A stretch of 42,735 bases of DNA from Terriglobia bacterium (GCA_020073185.1 JAIQFT010000039.1:1-42735); one strand, 5' to 3'. Counted from the stretch's first letter, positions 19,498 through 26,583 are shown. The notes: generated by a model not told the origin, from the letters alone. Numbers and translations are program-made.

Positions 19498-19569
19498 GCG
19501 CTGACCATGGTCGCGGTTCTTCCCGCCGCTTGACCACGTAAGGTATAAAGTGTGACCGAGATTTCTGCC

Positions 19570-19917
19570 ATGAGCGAGAACAACCACCGCCTGGATTACG
19601 TCGAATTTCCGGCCTCTGACATCCCCGCGACCAAGACTTTCTACTCCAAAGTCTTCGGCTGGACATTTGAAGACTATGGCGAGGACTACACCAGCTTTCA
19701 CGACGGCCGCATGAGTGGCGGCTTCGCCAAAGGCTCGCCCGTGGTCAAGGGCGGCCCGCTGATCGTCATCTACGCCGACGATCTCTCGCTCACCTACGCC
19801 AAGGTCATCGCCGCCGGTGGCAAAATCACCAAGCCGACTTTCGAATTTCCCGGCGGCCGCCGCTTCCACTTCAGCGATCCCAACGGCAACCTGCTCGCGG
19901 TGTGGTCGGATAAATAG
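19570..19917 (+). CDS. VOC (glyoxalase-like) family protein
   Basis: A 115-aa single VOC module: NHRLDYVEFPASDIPATKTFYSKVFGWTFEDYG, SFHDGRMSGGFAKGSP, LIVIYADDLSLTYAKVIAAGGKITKPTFEFPGGRRFHFSDPNGNLLAVWSDK. The betaalphabeta-beta-beta repeats and terminal DPNGNLLAVW are typical. The substrate cannot be told. A GTG at 19552 is an alternative start; the ATG at 19570 gives the usual length. It sits 72 nt after lexA and ends close to a convergent terminator. Confidence 0.85.
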   Translation: MSENNHRLDYVEFPASDIPATKTFYSKVFGWTFEDYGEDYTSFHDGRMSGGFAKGSPVVKGGPLIVIYADDLSLTYAKVIAAGGKITKPTFEFPGGRRFHFSDPNGNLLAVWSDK

Positions 19918-20025
19918 GCTCCGGGCTTCTGGCTTCAGGCTTCTGGCTCCGGGCTTCTGGCTTCAGGCAAGACATCTGGTCCGCCCGTATCCCACTCGGA
20001 CTTAACAAATTCTTGGACGCAAGAA

Positions 20026-20045
20026 AGCCCGGTCAAAACCGGGCT
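20026..20045 (-). terminator. Rho-independent terminator of trxA
   Basis: AGCCCGGT and ACCGGGCT form an 8-bp stem with a 4-nt loop. On the minus strand the stem is followed by TTTCTT, 30 nt after the thioredoxin stop. The upstream stretch 19918-19980 is a tandem of GGCTTCNGGC units and has no gene. Confidence 0.75.
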
Positions 20046-20074
20046 GCTTTGCCTGAAGCCTGACACATGGAGCC

Positions 20075-20410
20075 TTATCCCGTGATGTGGCGTTCCAGCG
20101 CCTTTTCGATCTTCTCTTTCTCCACGAAGCCGACGATCTGTTCCTTCACCTGGCCGCCCTTGAAGATCAGCAGCGTGGGAATGCCGCGGATGCCGTAGCG
20201 CTGCGGCGTGGCCGCGTTTTTGTCCACGTCCATTTTCCCGACCGTTACCTTGCCGTGGTAGGCAGTGGCGACCTCGTCCACGATGGGCGCCAGGGCGCGG
20301 CAGGGCTGGCACCACGCAGCCCAGAAATCCACAATGACCGGTTGCTCCGCCTTCAGTACCGCCTGATCGAAATTCGCGTCCGTCACTTCAATAATTGCAT
20401 TGCTTGCCAT
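20075..20410 (-). CDS. trxA: Thioredoxin
   Basis: A 111-aa cytoplasmic thioredoxin, a thiol-disulfide reductant. The core VIVDFWAAWCQPCRALAP carries the CXXC site as WCQPC, with Gln in place of the usual Gly; the cis-proline is in GIRGIPTLLIFKGGQ. The Gln variant should shift the redox potential but is inside the family range. The ATG at 20410 (MASNAIIEV) is preferred to one five codons upstream. A terminator follows the gene. Confidence 0.93.
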   Translation of the reverse strand: MASNAIIEVTDANFDQAVLKAEQPVIVDFWAAWCQPCRALAPIVDEVATAYHGKVTVGKMDVDKNAATPQRYGIRGIPTLLIFKGGQVKEQIVGFVEKEKIEKALERHITG

Positions 20411-20702
20411 CAATCCTCCCGCCATGAATGCGTAAACCTCCCGTCCCCGGGGCGCTTCCCGGGCGTACCAAGCGGCGAACTATCCTAACACCTGATTGGA
20501 TGCACGAGAACGTGGGAAGTAGCAACGCCGGTAGCGTGCAGGTCGCGCGGACCGCCATGCGCCTGGTGCCTGGACAGGCGTCGGGCCGATGGTTGAGAGA
20601 TGTTGCTGTGGATTGCCCTGCGGATTGGGGAAAACGGACGTGCGGACAGCGTTGCGCTCTGCCGTGATTAGATCCCGACGCCTACAGCCTCTCTGAAAAA
20701 CA

Positions 20703-20727
20703 GCGTCCCGGCTCATCACCGGGACGC
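20703..20727 (-). terminator. Terminator-like hairpin in a gene-poor stretch
   Basis: GCGTCCCGG and CCGGGACGC form a 9-bp stem with a 7-nt loop, followed on the minus strand by TGTTTTTC. It could end the transcript of the small cysteine protein at 20936-21178 or of the tRNA-Leu. The region 20411-20935 shows no convincing gene otherwise. Confidence 0.6.
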
Positions 20728-20935
20728 CGGGCAGCCCTCCCCCAGAACTGCCTCAACAACAGCCTGAATTATGACCTAAGGCCCGCCGATGTAAATATCA
20801 CTTCCGTAACCCGAAAGTAACCACCACAGTAACAAGCCGAACCGGGGGTTCCCACGGATTCTGGCGGACCAATCCTCGCGGTGTTTCATCCGCGTGCATC
20901 GGTGAGCGATCCGTGCGACGGGCGTTCTACGAGCG

Positions 20936-21178
20936 TCAGCGCCGACCAGCCCCTCTGAGATTCCGCGCCAGGCGACGGTCAATTTTGCTTGCGAGCGTAA
21001 TCCCGCTGACCATCGCACCCCTCGTCCTCGGCGCACGCAAGCAGGCATGGAGGTCTTCTGCGATGGCACGCAACGCTGGATCCGGCGCGGCCGCAACGAA
21101 CTGCAGGCAGGCACGACAGATGGAAACGTAGACGTGAGCACCGTCGACTGCGAAGCGTTCAAACCCAGCAGCTCGCAT
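20936..21178 (-). CDS. Small CxxC protein
   Basis: An 80-aa protein, MRAAGFERFAVDGAHVYV followed by SICRACLQFVAAAPDPALRAIAEDLHACL and a basic tail. The CxxC plus a third Cys after a helix suggest a small metal-binding or redox protein. From memory, similar short proteins with this CRxCLxFVAASPDPALLxIAExLHxC pattern are common in Acidobacteriota, which supports the host call, but I could not verify it. The start at 21178 is the ATG nearest to the conserved part. Confidence 0.55.
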   Translation of the reverse strand: MRAAGFERFAVDGAHVYVSICRACLQFVAAAPDPALRAIAEDLHACLRAPRTRGAMVSGITLASKIDRRLARNLRGAGRR

Positions 21179-21232
21179 CGAGACCTCGCACGGGCGCGGT
21201 GAGCATTCTCGCCGACACGCACTCGCGATCCA

Positions 21233-21246
21233 GTGATAGCAATCAC
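21233..21246. promoter_or_regulatory. CRP/FNR-like palindrome upstream of the CxxC gene
   Basis: GTGATAGCAATCAC matches GTGAT-N4-ATCAC. It lies 55 nt before the start of the small CxxC protein and 55 nt downstream of the tRNA-Leu 3' end. Confidence 0.45.
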
Positions 21247-21300
21247 GGATCAGCGTGACCCGACCTCTCAGGGACGAACGATGCAAGGGAAGTACGCGAC

Positions 21301-21389
21301 TGGTGCCGGGAGGGGGAGTTGAACCCCCAAGAAGCTTTCGCTTCGGCGGATTTTGAGTCCGCTGCGTCTGCCAGTTCCGCCATCCCGGC
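21301..21389 (-). tRNA. tRNA-Leu(CAA)
   Basis: On the minus strand the molecule runs GCCGGGATGGCGGAACTGG... to the encoded CCA. The acceptor stem GCCGGGA pairs with TCCCGGC, the anticodon stem GCGGA/TCCGC closes the loop CTCAAAA with anticodon CAA (reads UUG), a long class II variable arm follows, and the T-loop is GGTTCAACTC. The 5' half, from the anticodon loop to the acceptor end, coincides exactly with attL of the integrated element, so this copy of the 5' half and its promoter come from the element side. Confidence 0.96.
21351..21389. other. attL, 39-bp direct repeat
   Basis: The 39 bp from TTTTGAGTCC to CATCCCGGC are identical to 36473-36511. The flanking bases differ (A/T before, G/T after). 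The repeat covers tRNA-Leu from its anticodon loop to its 5' end. Confidence 0.95.
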
Positions 21390-21396
21390 GTTACGT

Positions 21397-21426
21397 GTTA
21401 TCAGTGGCTTGCGCTGGGAGCACCAA
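21397..21426 (-). promoter_or_regulatory. Element-borne candidate promoter for tRNA-Leu
   Basis: On the minus strand TTGGTG (21421-21426), an 18-nt spacer and GATAAC (21397-21402) lie 7 nt before the tRNA 5' end. Both boxes are only moderate matches. Since the element entered at the 5' half, the host's own tRNA promoter is now beyond attR, and the tRNA must be read from sequence brought by the element. Confidence 0.45.
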
Positions 21427-21459
21427 GCCGGTTCTGCTGTTTGTGCACGATTCGTTCAC
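21398..21459. promoter_or_regulatory. Candidate integrase/Xis arm sites near attL
   Basis: GTGCACGATTCGTTCAC (21443-21459) matches 16 of 17 bases of a site near attR (36348-36364). TTATCAGTGGCTT (21398-21410) resembles the GTAYCAGCARCTA pair near attR, 9 of 13 bases. Such repeated short sites flanking the core are what arm-type binding sites of tyrosine recombinases look like. The first overlaps the 3' end of int. Confidence 0.5.
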
Positions 21460-22568
21460 AACTTTTCTACCGCGCGGAGAAGGTCTTGGTCAGCGGTCAC
21501 GTCGTACTGGTCGAAGACCGTCCGCGTCAAGTGCCCGGTCACCCGCATCGCAACCGCCGCTGTTAGGCCCTTCCGGCGCATGTTCCGCACTGCCGACCTC
21601 CGCAAATCATGGAAGCTCAAGCCCGGCACGCCAGCAGCCTTGCATGCCTTCGACCATGAAGCGCGGAAATCCAGTATAGGCTTTCCATTCGGCCATGTGA
21701 AGACGGGCGCTTCCGGCTGCTTCCCGTTGCAGCACGCCTCCACGGCGGTGCGCACGTCCGGCGGCATTGGTACTTTTCTCGACCGGCTGTTCTTGGTCGC
21801 GCCCGCGAAAAGCACAATCCATCCATCCGCGACCTGCATCACGAGGAGGTTCTTGAGTTCCGACATCCGGAAGCCAAGCCGGTACGCGGTGACGACCATC
21901 GCACGCAATCCCGGCTCCGCAATCGCCGCCTGCAACTTGTCGAAGGCTGCGTCCTCGATGAATCCGGTGCGAGGCGATTCAGGTAGACGTGCGGGAAATG
22001 CCGGGACCTCCGTCACCAGTCGAGGGCGTGCATCGTGTCCCATCTTGAACGCACGACGTAGGAACGCCATCTCCCGGTTTATCGTTGCGTTCCGCGCCTC
22101 AGCTTTGTGGCGAGCCACGACGTAGTCGTTCAGGTCTTCCGTGGTGACCAACGCCGCTTTGCGGTCCCCGAAGGTCGCTTTCAGGTTGACGGACCACCGG
22201 CGCTCGGCATCTGCAATCAGCTTCTTCGCCGCCCGCTCACGCCACGCGCGAGTAGGGGCCGGTAGATTCTCGGGGATTTTCTGGAGAAGGGCTACGCGTC
22301 GCGCCTTAAGGAGCGCCTGCGCCAAATCCTCTACTAGAGCCTTCGCGGCCCTCGGGCTGGGGAGGGTGCCGGACTGCACATCCCCTATGCGCCGCGCGAG
22401 CAACTTCCCGGCCTTCGCCTCGGGGCGGCCATCGTGACAAATGCAAAAACGGCTGTTCTCAGTCCGCTGCCGACCGGCGGCGTCGCGGAACCGGAGCCAG
22501 TATTCGCCCTTCGGATGCTTCTTCGTTTTCCGCAGCCAAAGGCTGCCGGTACCGTAGAGCCGCGCCAT
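21456..22568 (-). CDS. int: Tyrosine recombinase (integrase)
   Basis: A 370-aa phage-type integrase. The N-terminal part has an arm-binding style domain; the SAM-like core-binding domain spans roughly 110-190. The catalytic residues are Arg234 in YRLGFRMSELKNL, His320 and Arg323 in LSFHDLRRSAVRNM, His346 in RVTGHLTR, and Tyr355 in TVFDQYDV. The gene lies 67 bp from attL and reads toward it, as is usual for an int next to its att site. The sequence begins MARLYGTGSLWLRKTKKHPKG, which is standard for this group. Confidence 0.96.
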   Translation of the reverse strand: MARLYGTGSLWLRKTKKHPKGEYWLRFRDAAGRQRTENSRFCICHDGRPEAKAGKLLARRIGDVQSGTLPSPRAAKALVEDLAQALLKARRVALLQKIPENLPAPTRAWRERAAKKLIADAERRWSVNLKATFGDRKAALVTTEDLNDYVVARHKAEARNATINREMAFLRRAFKMGHDARPRLVTEVPAFPARLPESPRTGFIEDAAFDKLQAAIAEPGLRAMVVTAYRLGFRMSELKNLLVMQVADGWIVLFAGATKNSRSRKVPMPPDVRTAVEACCNGKQPEAPVFTWPNGKPILDFRASWSKACKAAGVPGLSFHDLRRSAVRNMRRKGLTAAVAMRVTGHLTRTVFDQYDVTADQDLLRAVEKL

Positions 22569-22618
22569 AGCGGGAGCTTACCGTTGGTTCTCGTGACTAG
22601 GCAACGTCGCGCGACCGT

Positions 22619-22839
22619 TCACCACTTCGGTGGCTTGGGTGGCGGACCCACTTGCTGCTTTGCCTCCGCTGCCAGTTGCTCCGCCGGGGAGCGAAGTGCC
22701 CGCAGGCGCAGCTCCACAAACGGCTCGAAGACAACTTCGACCATGTAGCTCCCGAGCGGCACGTCGCTGATACGGTTGACCGCCCGGTTGACGTTCGTGA
22801 GACGGTGATTTCGATGTCGCCCAAGTATTCGCCTGCCAT
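22619..22839 (-). pseudogene. Small element gene with an apparent frameshift
   Basis: The ATG at 22839 is coupled to the upstream stop in TGATG and opens MAGEYLGDIEITVS. After about 14 codons the coding character moves to another frame, which reads NVNRAVNRISDVPLGSYMVEVVFEPFVELRLRAL with GC-rich third positions and ends PPPKPPKW at 22619. The first frame would continue as Ser/Arg-rich noise to 22597. A single indel near 22795 would join them into a protein of about 73 aa. No slippery heptamer is seen, so a mutation or sequencing error is likelier than programmed shifting. Confidence 0.5.
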
Positions 22840-23018
22840 CACACACGCTCCTTGGGCCGCCCGTTCATCTTGCGCTTGGCTAGGAACGTGCGCAGCCAGC
22901 TCGTACACAATCCGCCTGCTATTACGGTTGGCGTCATCGGCATCGAGAATGCTCTGAGCTTCTTCACTTCAGGAGCCGTCAACGATACCGCGATGCGGAG
23001 AGGAATGCGCTTCGCCAT
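22839..23018 (-). CDS. Small basic protein, possible ribbon-helix-helix type
   Basis: A 59-aa protein (MAKRIPLRIAVSLTAPEVKKLRAF...). A short beta-strand followed by two helices would fit a ribbon-helix-helix DNA-binding fold, but the match is loose. The start at 23018 lies after a GGAGGG and the shared leader repeat of the element; the frame is open upstream through the leader but that part is repeat sequence. Its stop overlaps the next start in TGATG. Confidence 0.55.
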   Translation of the reverse strand: MAKRIPLRIAVSLTAPEVKKLRAFSMPMTPTVIAGGLCTSWLRTFLAKRKMNGRPKERV

Positions 23019-23037
23019 GAATGATTGCCCTCCGCGC

Positions 23038-23161
23038 CGATATTCCCATCGTGCACGGCCCGGCCACAAGTGACTTCCGTACCCGTGAACCAGCGGGGTC
23101 ACTGCACGGTCCCGCCCGCAGTCAGGCGGCGCGTGAGAAAGTGAACGCGATGTTCAACTAA
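23038..23161 (-). repeat. Shared leader repeat, copy A
   Basis: In minus orientation the region holds the distal block GTTGAACATCGCGTTCAC plus TTTCTCACGC, and the proximal block GTCACTTGTG...GGGAATATCGG followed by GGAGGG and the start at 23018. The same blocks recur before the genes at 23814, 24217 and 36254. This is the longest copy. Confidence 0.65.
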
Positions 23162-23814
23162 CGGGTGCGTCCGCCGCCAATACCTTCCCATCCGTCGGTC
23201 TTGAGCACGGCTACGATGAATTTCTCGGCTGAGTCCATGAAACGAAGTGCTAAATCAGTGACCTCGGTGCCTCTTTCGCGAAGTTTATTGACCGCTCCCG
23301 GTTCATCTAGCGAAGACCCCAGGAACGCTCCCAAGGTACATGAGTCAGCAAGTTCGTAGTACACGTCAGCATTCGTGTTGCCCTGTCCTGAAGCAAAAGT
23401 ACGCACCATGTCTGTCGTCTGGGCAAGTTGCGCGCCGATTTCACTCTCGTCAAAGTGAAACGTTAGTCGGTTCCGGACAGAGGCGAGGCTTGAGTCCCGC
23501 AATTCCGTGGCAGTGCGGTCCTTAAGGATTTCGCGAAGCTCTGCAAATTCGGGGACATCCCGATAGTGTTTCGACAGACGTTCGACGAGCAGTAGTGCTT
23601 CGTAGAGCAACGCACAGTTGAAGAAAAATGAGTTGAACCTTGTGCGTTTCGCCCAAGGGAAGGCATCATCCACGTTGTGTCCGAGCAGCGCCGTGTGCAC
23701 AAAGCGCAAGGCGTTCACTGCTCGTGATAAGGCCACCAATTGCCAAAAGGACTCCTTCGTCTTCAGCTCATCGAAGTGAGCCTTGTCTATTTCGACACGC
23801 AAGCTATTGGACAT
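23158..23814 (-). CDS. HEPN-like protein carried by the element
   Basis: A 218-aa, mainly helical protein. RTRFNSFFFNCALLYEALLLVERLSKHY is followed by LREILKDRTATELRDSSLASVRNRLTFHFDESEIG. The R-N-x4-H in VRNRLTFHF fits the HEPN RNase signature (Rx4-6H with Asn after Arg). No MNT or other antitoxin gene is directly coupled. HEPN proteins in satellites and prophages often act in anti-phage defence, but here that is only an inference. It has its own copy of the shared leader (copy B) and GGAGGG before the ATG, so it may be expressed separately from its neighbours. Confidence 0.6.
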   Translation of the reverse strand: MSNSLRVEIDKAHFDELKTKESFWQLVALSRAVNALRFVHTALLGHNVDDAFPWAKRTRFNSFFFNCALLYEALLLVERLSKHYRDVPEFAELREILKDRTATELRDSSLASVRNRLTFHFDESEIGAQLAQTTDMVRTFASGQGNTNADVYYELADSCTLGAFLGSSLDEPGAVNKLRERGTEVTDLALRFMDSAEKFIVAVLKTDGWEGIGGGRTR

Positions 23815-23830
23815 TCTCTCCCTCCGTGAC

Positions 23831-23890
23831 CGATACTCTCACTGCGCGCGCCGGGCGGCACGTGAGAAGGTCAATCAGATGTTCGACTAG
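23831..23890 (-). repeat. Shared leader repeat, copy B
   Basis: The compact copy. In minus orientation: GTCGAACATCTGATTGACC, TTCTCACGTGCCGCCCGGCG, then GTGAGAGTATCGG, followed by GGAGGG and the ATG at 23814. The distal and proximal blocks, separated by about 60 nt in copy A, are directly joined here. Confidence 0.65.
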
Positions 23891-23899
23891 GTTCGAGCG

Positions 23900-24217
23900 T
23901 TACTTCGTCGGGTCGAAGAACTCGTGTATCTCGTTGCTGCGCTTCTTGTGGGCTTCAAGCTCCTCAGCGTCAAGCTGAGCTCGGTGCCGTCGTTCCGACA
24001 GCCATTTCTTCGCGAACTCGCCCATCTGAGCCTGCCATTCGGAGGAAGCCACGTGACCGTACTGCAGACAAATCGCCGGATTTTGCTTCTCGGTGAACGC
24101 CCAAGTCACCGGGAAGCCCTCGCGCACCATCGCTGCTACCAACGCATCTGCCTCGTCCTTGTCGCGCAACAGCTCAATTGATTGCACCCATGAACCAATT
24201 TCCCTCTTGTTGCTCAT
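23900..24217 (-). CDS. Element protein of unknown function
   Basis: A 105-aa protein (MSNKREIGSWVQSIELLRDKDEADALVAAMVREG...). A mixed alpha/beta start is followed by a long charged helix (EFAKKWLSERRHRAQLDAEELEAHKKRSNEIHEFF). I do not recognise it. The ATG at 24217 follows GGAGGCGTG and leader copy C. Confidence 0.65.
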   Translation of the reverse strand: MSNKREIGSWVQSIELLRDKDEADALVAAMVREGFPVTWAFTEKQNPAICLQYGHVASSEWQAQMGEFAKKWLSERRHRAQLDAEELEAHKKRSNEIHEFFDPTK

Positions 24218-24231
24218 CACGCCTCCTACCT

Positions 24232-24332
24232 CGATACTCCCACCCGCGCCCTGCCGTCCACAAAGTGACGTTCGTACCTGACCCGCTGGTAGCCAAGCCG
24301 TGCGTGAGAAGGTGAATACGATGTTCGACTGA
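24232..24332 (-). repeat. Shared leader repeat, copy C
   Basis: In minus orientation: GTCGAACATCGTATTCACC, TTCTCACGCACGGC, GTCACTTTGTGG, then GGGAGTATCGAGG followed by GGAGG and the ATG at 24217. It keeps all blocks of copy A with a shorter middle. Confidence 0.65.
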
Positions 24333-24387
24333 AGGTATTTGGTTACCTGCCCTGCCGAGTCCCGTGCAACTTTTACGTCGGGTTAAC

Positions 24388-24957
24388 CTAGTGCATCAGC
24401 TCCGCGCACGACGCGGGCACATCTGCTGACCGCGCGCGTATTGCCGCGTCAAAGTTCGAAAAGCACGCATCAAGCCGTCCGCCGAGTGCCTCCATCTGGG
24501 GAGCCTCTGCGAGATTCAATTTGTAGTTAGCCTCAACAAGTGCGTTCCACTGTTTTTGTGTGTACTGAGTTGCATCAACCTCCACAAACCAATGGTTTCT
24601 TCTCGCCCATTCCTCTTTGCGCCGATTCAAATTCAATCGCGCGCCATACGCGGACTGGAGCGCAGTCGTGAGCTTTCTTTCTTCGTTTGAGATGGCCGCT
24701 ACGTCGGCGGCATCTATCTTTTCTTGAGTTAAACGCCCGACGAGGTGCGAGCCCTTGGCTGGCACATAGGGGTCTCTCTGTATTGCCTTCAGTGCAAGAA
24801 GAGCGGAAGTTGCGTAATTGTCGCTTAGCTTCGCTTGCACTACTACGTTGGTTTGCGTGGGCTTTCCCCCGCCGGACTTCCGTTCTGTACACCCCGAGCA
24901 AAGCCACAGCTCCGCCGAAACCGCCATCGCCAGAAAAAGAATCAATCTGAGTTTCAT
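24388..24957 (-). CDS. Predicted lipoprotein of the element
   Basis: A 189-aa protein with a lipoprotein-like signal: MKLRLILFLAMAVSAELWLCSGC, after which the mature part starts CTERKSGGGKP. The mature region is helical and charged (LDSNYATSALLALK-like, NRRKEEWARRNHWFVEVDATQYTQKQWNALVEANYKLN). The lipobox has Cys at -3, which is unusual but tolerable. An ATG at 24972 is the alternative start. A surface lipoprotein carried by a phage element could act in superinfection exclusion; this is inference only. Confidence 0.65.
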   Translation of the reverse strand: MKLRLILFLAMAVSAELWLCSGCTERKSGGGKPTQTNVVVQAKLSDNYATSALLALKAIQRDPYVPAKGSHLVGRLTQEKIDAADVAAISNEERKLTTALQSAYGARLNLNRRKEEWARRNHWFVEVDATQYTQKQWNALVEANYKLNLAEAPQMEALGGRLDACFSNFDAAIRARSADVPASCAELMH

Positions 24958-25293
24958 TTTGCGTTCCGCCATTCCGGTAGGTTCCGTCGGGCTATTCCCC
25001 GGCGGGCTGCTTACCAGGGTTCCCTTTTCGTTCCGTCCTTATGGGACTCCAAGACAACCAAGCTGAGAATCGCTCACGCGGTTCACGCCCCGCTCGGAAT
25101 GTTAGTTCACATTCTGACCTCAACGCCGCACTAATAAACTACCCCTGCTGACGATTTCGGCACCCATGACTTTAGTACCCGTGACATAGACGGATGACCG
25201 CGAGAAAATTTCGGTTTCACGGCGGAGCGCAGGCGAGCCGGGTTGAGGTCATAATAACCGAGGTATCCTGTGGCTGTAATGAGGAGCCACCAA

Positions 25294-25806
25294 ATGACGA
25301 CAAGCAAACAACGCGCAGCGGTAGTATTTGGAATACTGATGTTGGCGGCGATGGCGCACGCGCAGACTCCAGACCCGGCGAAGCAGGCGGTAAGGGACCT
25401 GCAGATACTGATGGACCACGCGAAAGACCCGAACAGTTTGGTTCTCGATAGCGTGAAGGTGGCCACGTCGGGGCAGGGACAGGCTCTCCTGCGCGACCTG
25501 CCTTCATTGCCGCGCCACCACGGGCAGTTCCTCACGGTCTGCATCTGGTATCGCGGGACCAATGGTTTCGGCGGCGCAACGCGCAGTCTGGCGCTGTTCA
25601 TGGACGACGACTTTGTGAACGCTGACCTGAAGGACGTAAGCCCGCGTTTGGTGGACGTGGTCACCGACCATACCTGTGCCACTGGTACAGTAGCGGACAT
25701 CACGGATGCCACGAAGAAGGCGTGGCGCGAGCGCCAAGCGGAGAACAAACCAGCGGAAGACTTCAACTTGTCTGCGGCGGGCAGCCCTTCAAAGGAAGCA
25801 AAGTAA
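25294..25806 (+). CDS. Secreted protein of the element, unknown function
   Basis: A 170-aa protein with a clear Sec signal (MTTSKQRAAVVFGILMLAAMAHAQ, cleavage after AHA). The mature part begins TPDPAKQAVRDLQILMDHAKDPNSLVLDSVKVA and includes FLTVCIWYRGTNGFGGATRSLALFMDDDF and two cysteines that could form a disulfide. The ATG at 25294 follows GAGGAGCCACC. It is one of only two plus-strand genes in the element and has its own terminator, so it is probably an independently expressed cargo gene (moron). Confidence 0.8.
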   Translation: MTTSKQRAAVVFGILMLAAMAHAQTPDPAKQAVRDLQILMDHAKDPNSLVLDSVKVATSGQGQALLRDLPSLPRHHGQFLTVCIWYRGTNGFGGATRSLALFMDDDFVNADLKDVSPRLVDVVTDHTCATGTVADITDATKKAWRERQAENKPAEDFNLSAAGSPSKEAK

Positions 25807-25835
25807 ACTTCAGACCAATGTTGCCAGCAGTTCGT

Positions 25836-25853
25836 CCCTGCCGCTCGGCAGGG
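25836..25853 (+). terminator. Terminator of the secreted cargo gene
   Basis: CCCTGCC and GGCAGGG form a 7-bp stem with a GCTC loop, followed by CCTTTATCTT, 30 nt after the stop of the plus-strand secreted protein gene. Confidence 0.75.
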
Positions 25854-25917
25854 CCTTTATCTTCCCAAAATCTTACGCACAGTCGGTGTGAGCGGGGCTA
25901 ATGGCTCCCGGCTGGAG

Positions 25918-26583
25918 TCACCGGGCCTCGGCCTCCATGCGACGCCAAAGCACATGAAGTTTATGCAAAACCTGTCGCACCGCAGGCGGTCGTATGCCTA
26001 CCGCAATACCCACGCCTACCGAATCGAAACCGCAGCCGTAATACAGGAAAATCACTCGCGCGATGGTCCCCGCGACATTCTCAATGCACAGTTGAGCGTC
26101 CACATTCTGGATTTCCGCTTCGAGGCGGCGCTTAGAGATGAATCGCCCGGTTCGCCTCTGACCACGCCCGTGACTACAGGCGTGGTATGGCGGGCCAGCA
26201 TGCAATGCGGCCAACAGCCGGTCGAGGGTCCGCTCCAATCGAGAGCGACTTGCAAGCAGTTGCCGCCGGGCGCGTTCCAATCGTTCTTTCTCGGTACCGC
26301 GCTGGGGATATCTAAAACCGGCGCGGTACTCCATGAATCGAGCGAGCAGCGTGCGCTGGTCCGCACCGGGGAATGCCCATCGTGGCGTAGCGAGTCGACG
26401 ACCAGCGGTCTGGTCACGTCCACGGCTGGTCTGCATGAATTTGAGGATTGAAAAGTCGATTCCGTTGCCGACCTGCTCCCCGGCCTCGTAATCCACAGCA
26501 ACTGGATACTTTGGACGGTGTGGCGCTTGCGGCCATTCTAGATTGGTGTCGTGAGCGGGTGGGCAAATCTGAATGGTAGGCAT
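25918..26583 (-). CDS. Element protein with coiled coil and C-terminal HTH-like region
   Basis: A 221-aa protein (MPTIQICPPAHDTNLEWPQAPHR...). Residues of about 75-140 form a basic helical segment (LARFMEYRAGFRYPQRGTEKERLERARRQLLASRSRLERTLDRLL) and the C-terminus reads ARVIFLYYGCGFDSVGVGIAVGIRPPAVRQVLHKLHVLW, which looks like a sigma-region-4 style helix-turn-helix. It may be a late-gene activator or a DNA-binding packaging factor. The ATG at 26583 follows GAGGAATTC. It is the last gene of the packaging block; the next upstream coding stretch ends at 26846, and 26584-26845 shows nothing recognised. Confidence 0.65.
   Translation of the reverse strand: MPTIQICPPAHDTNLEWPQAPHRPKYPVAVDYEAGEQVGNGIDFSILKFMQTSRGRDQTAGRRLATPRWAFPGADQRTLLARFMEYRAGFRYPQRGTEKERLERARRQLLASRSRLERTLDRLLAALHAGPPYHACSHGRGQRRTGRFISKRRLEAEIQNVDAQLCIENVAGTIARVIFLYYGCGFDSVGVGIAVGIRPPAVRQVLHKLHVLWRRMEAEAR

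Noticed and set aside
19918-19980. Tandem GGCTTCNGGC units, also seen near 4085 and 6020, considered as a CRISPR or origin
   Set aside because: Units are short, imperfect and without spacers; they look like a low-complexity intergenic repeat of the host.
20428-20935. Several short open frames between trxA and the CxxC gene
   Set aside because: Cys/Arg/Ser-rich, no ribosome binding sites, and they conflict with a clear terminator hairpin.
25131-25766. A 211-aa minus-strand open frame opposite the secreted cargo gene
   Set aside because: The plus-strand frame has a signal peptide, ribosome binding site and terminator; the minus frame has low-complexity Ser/Arg composition.
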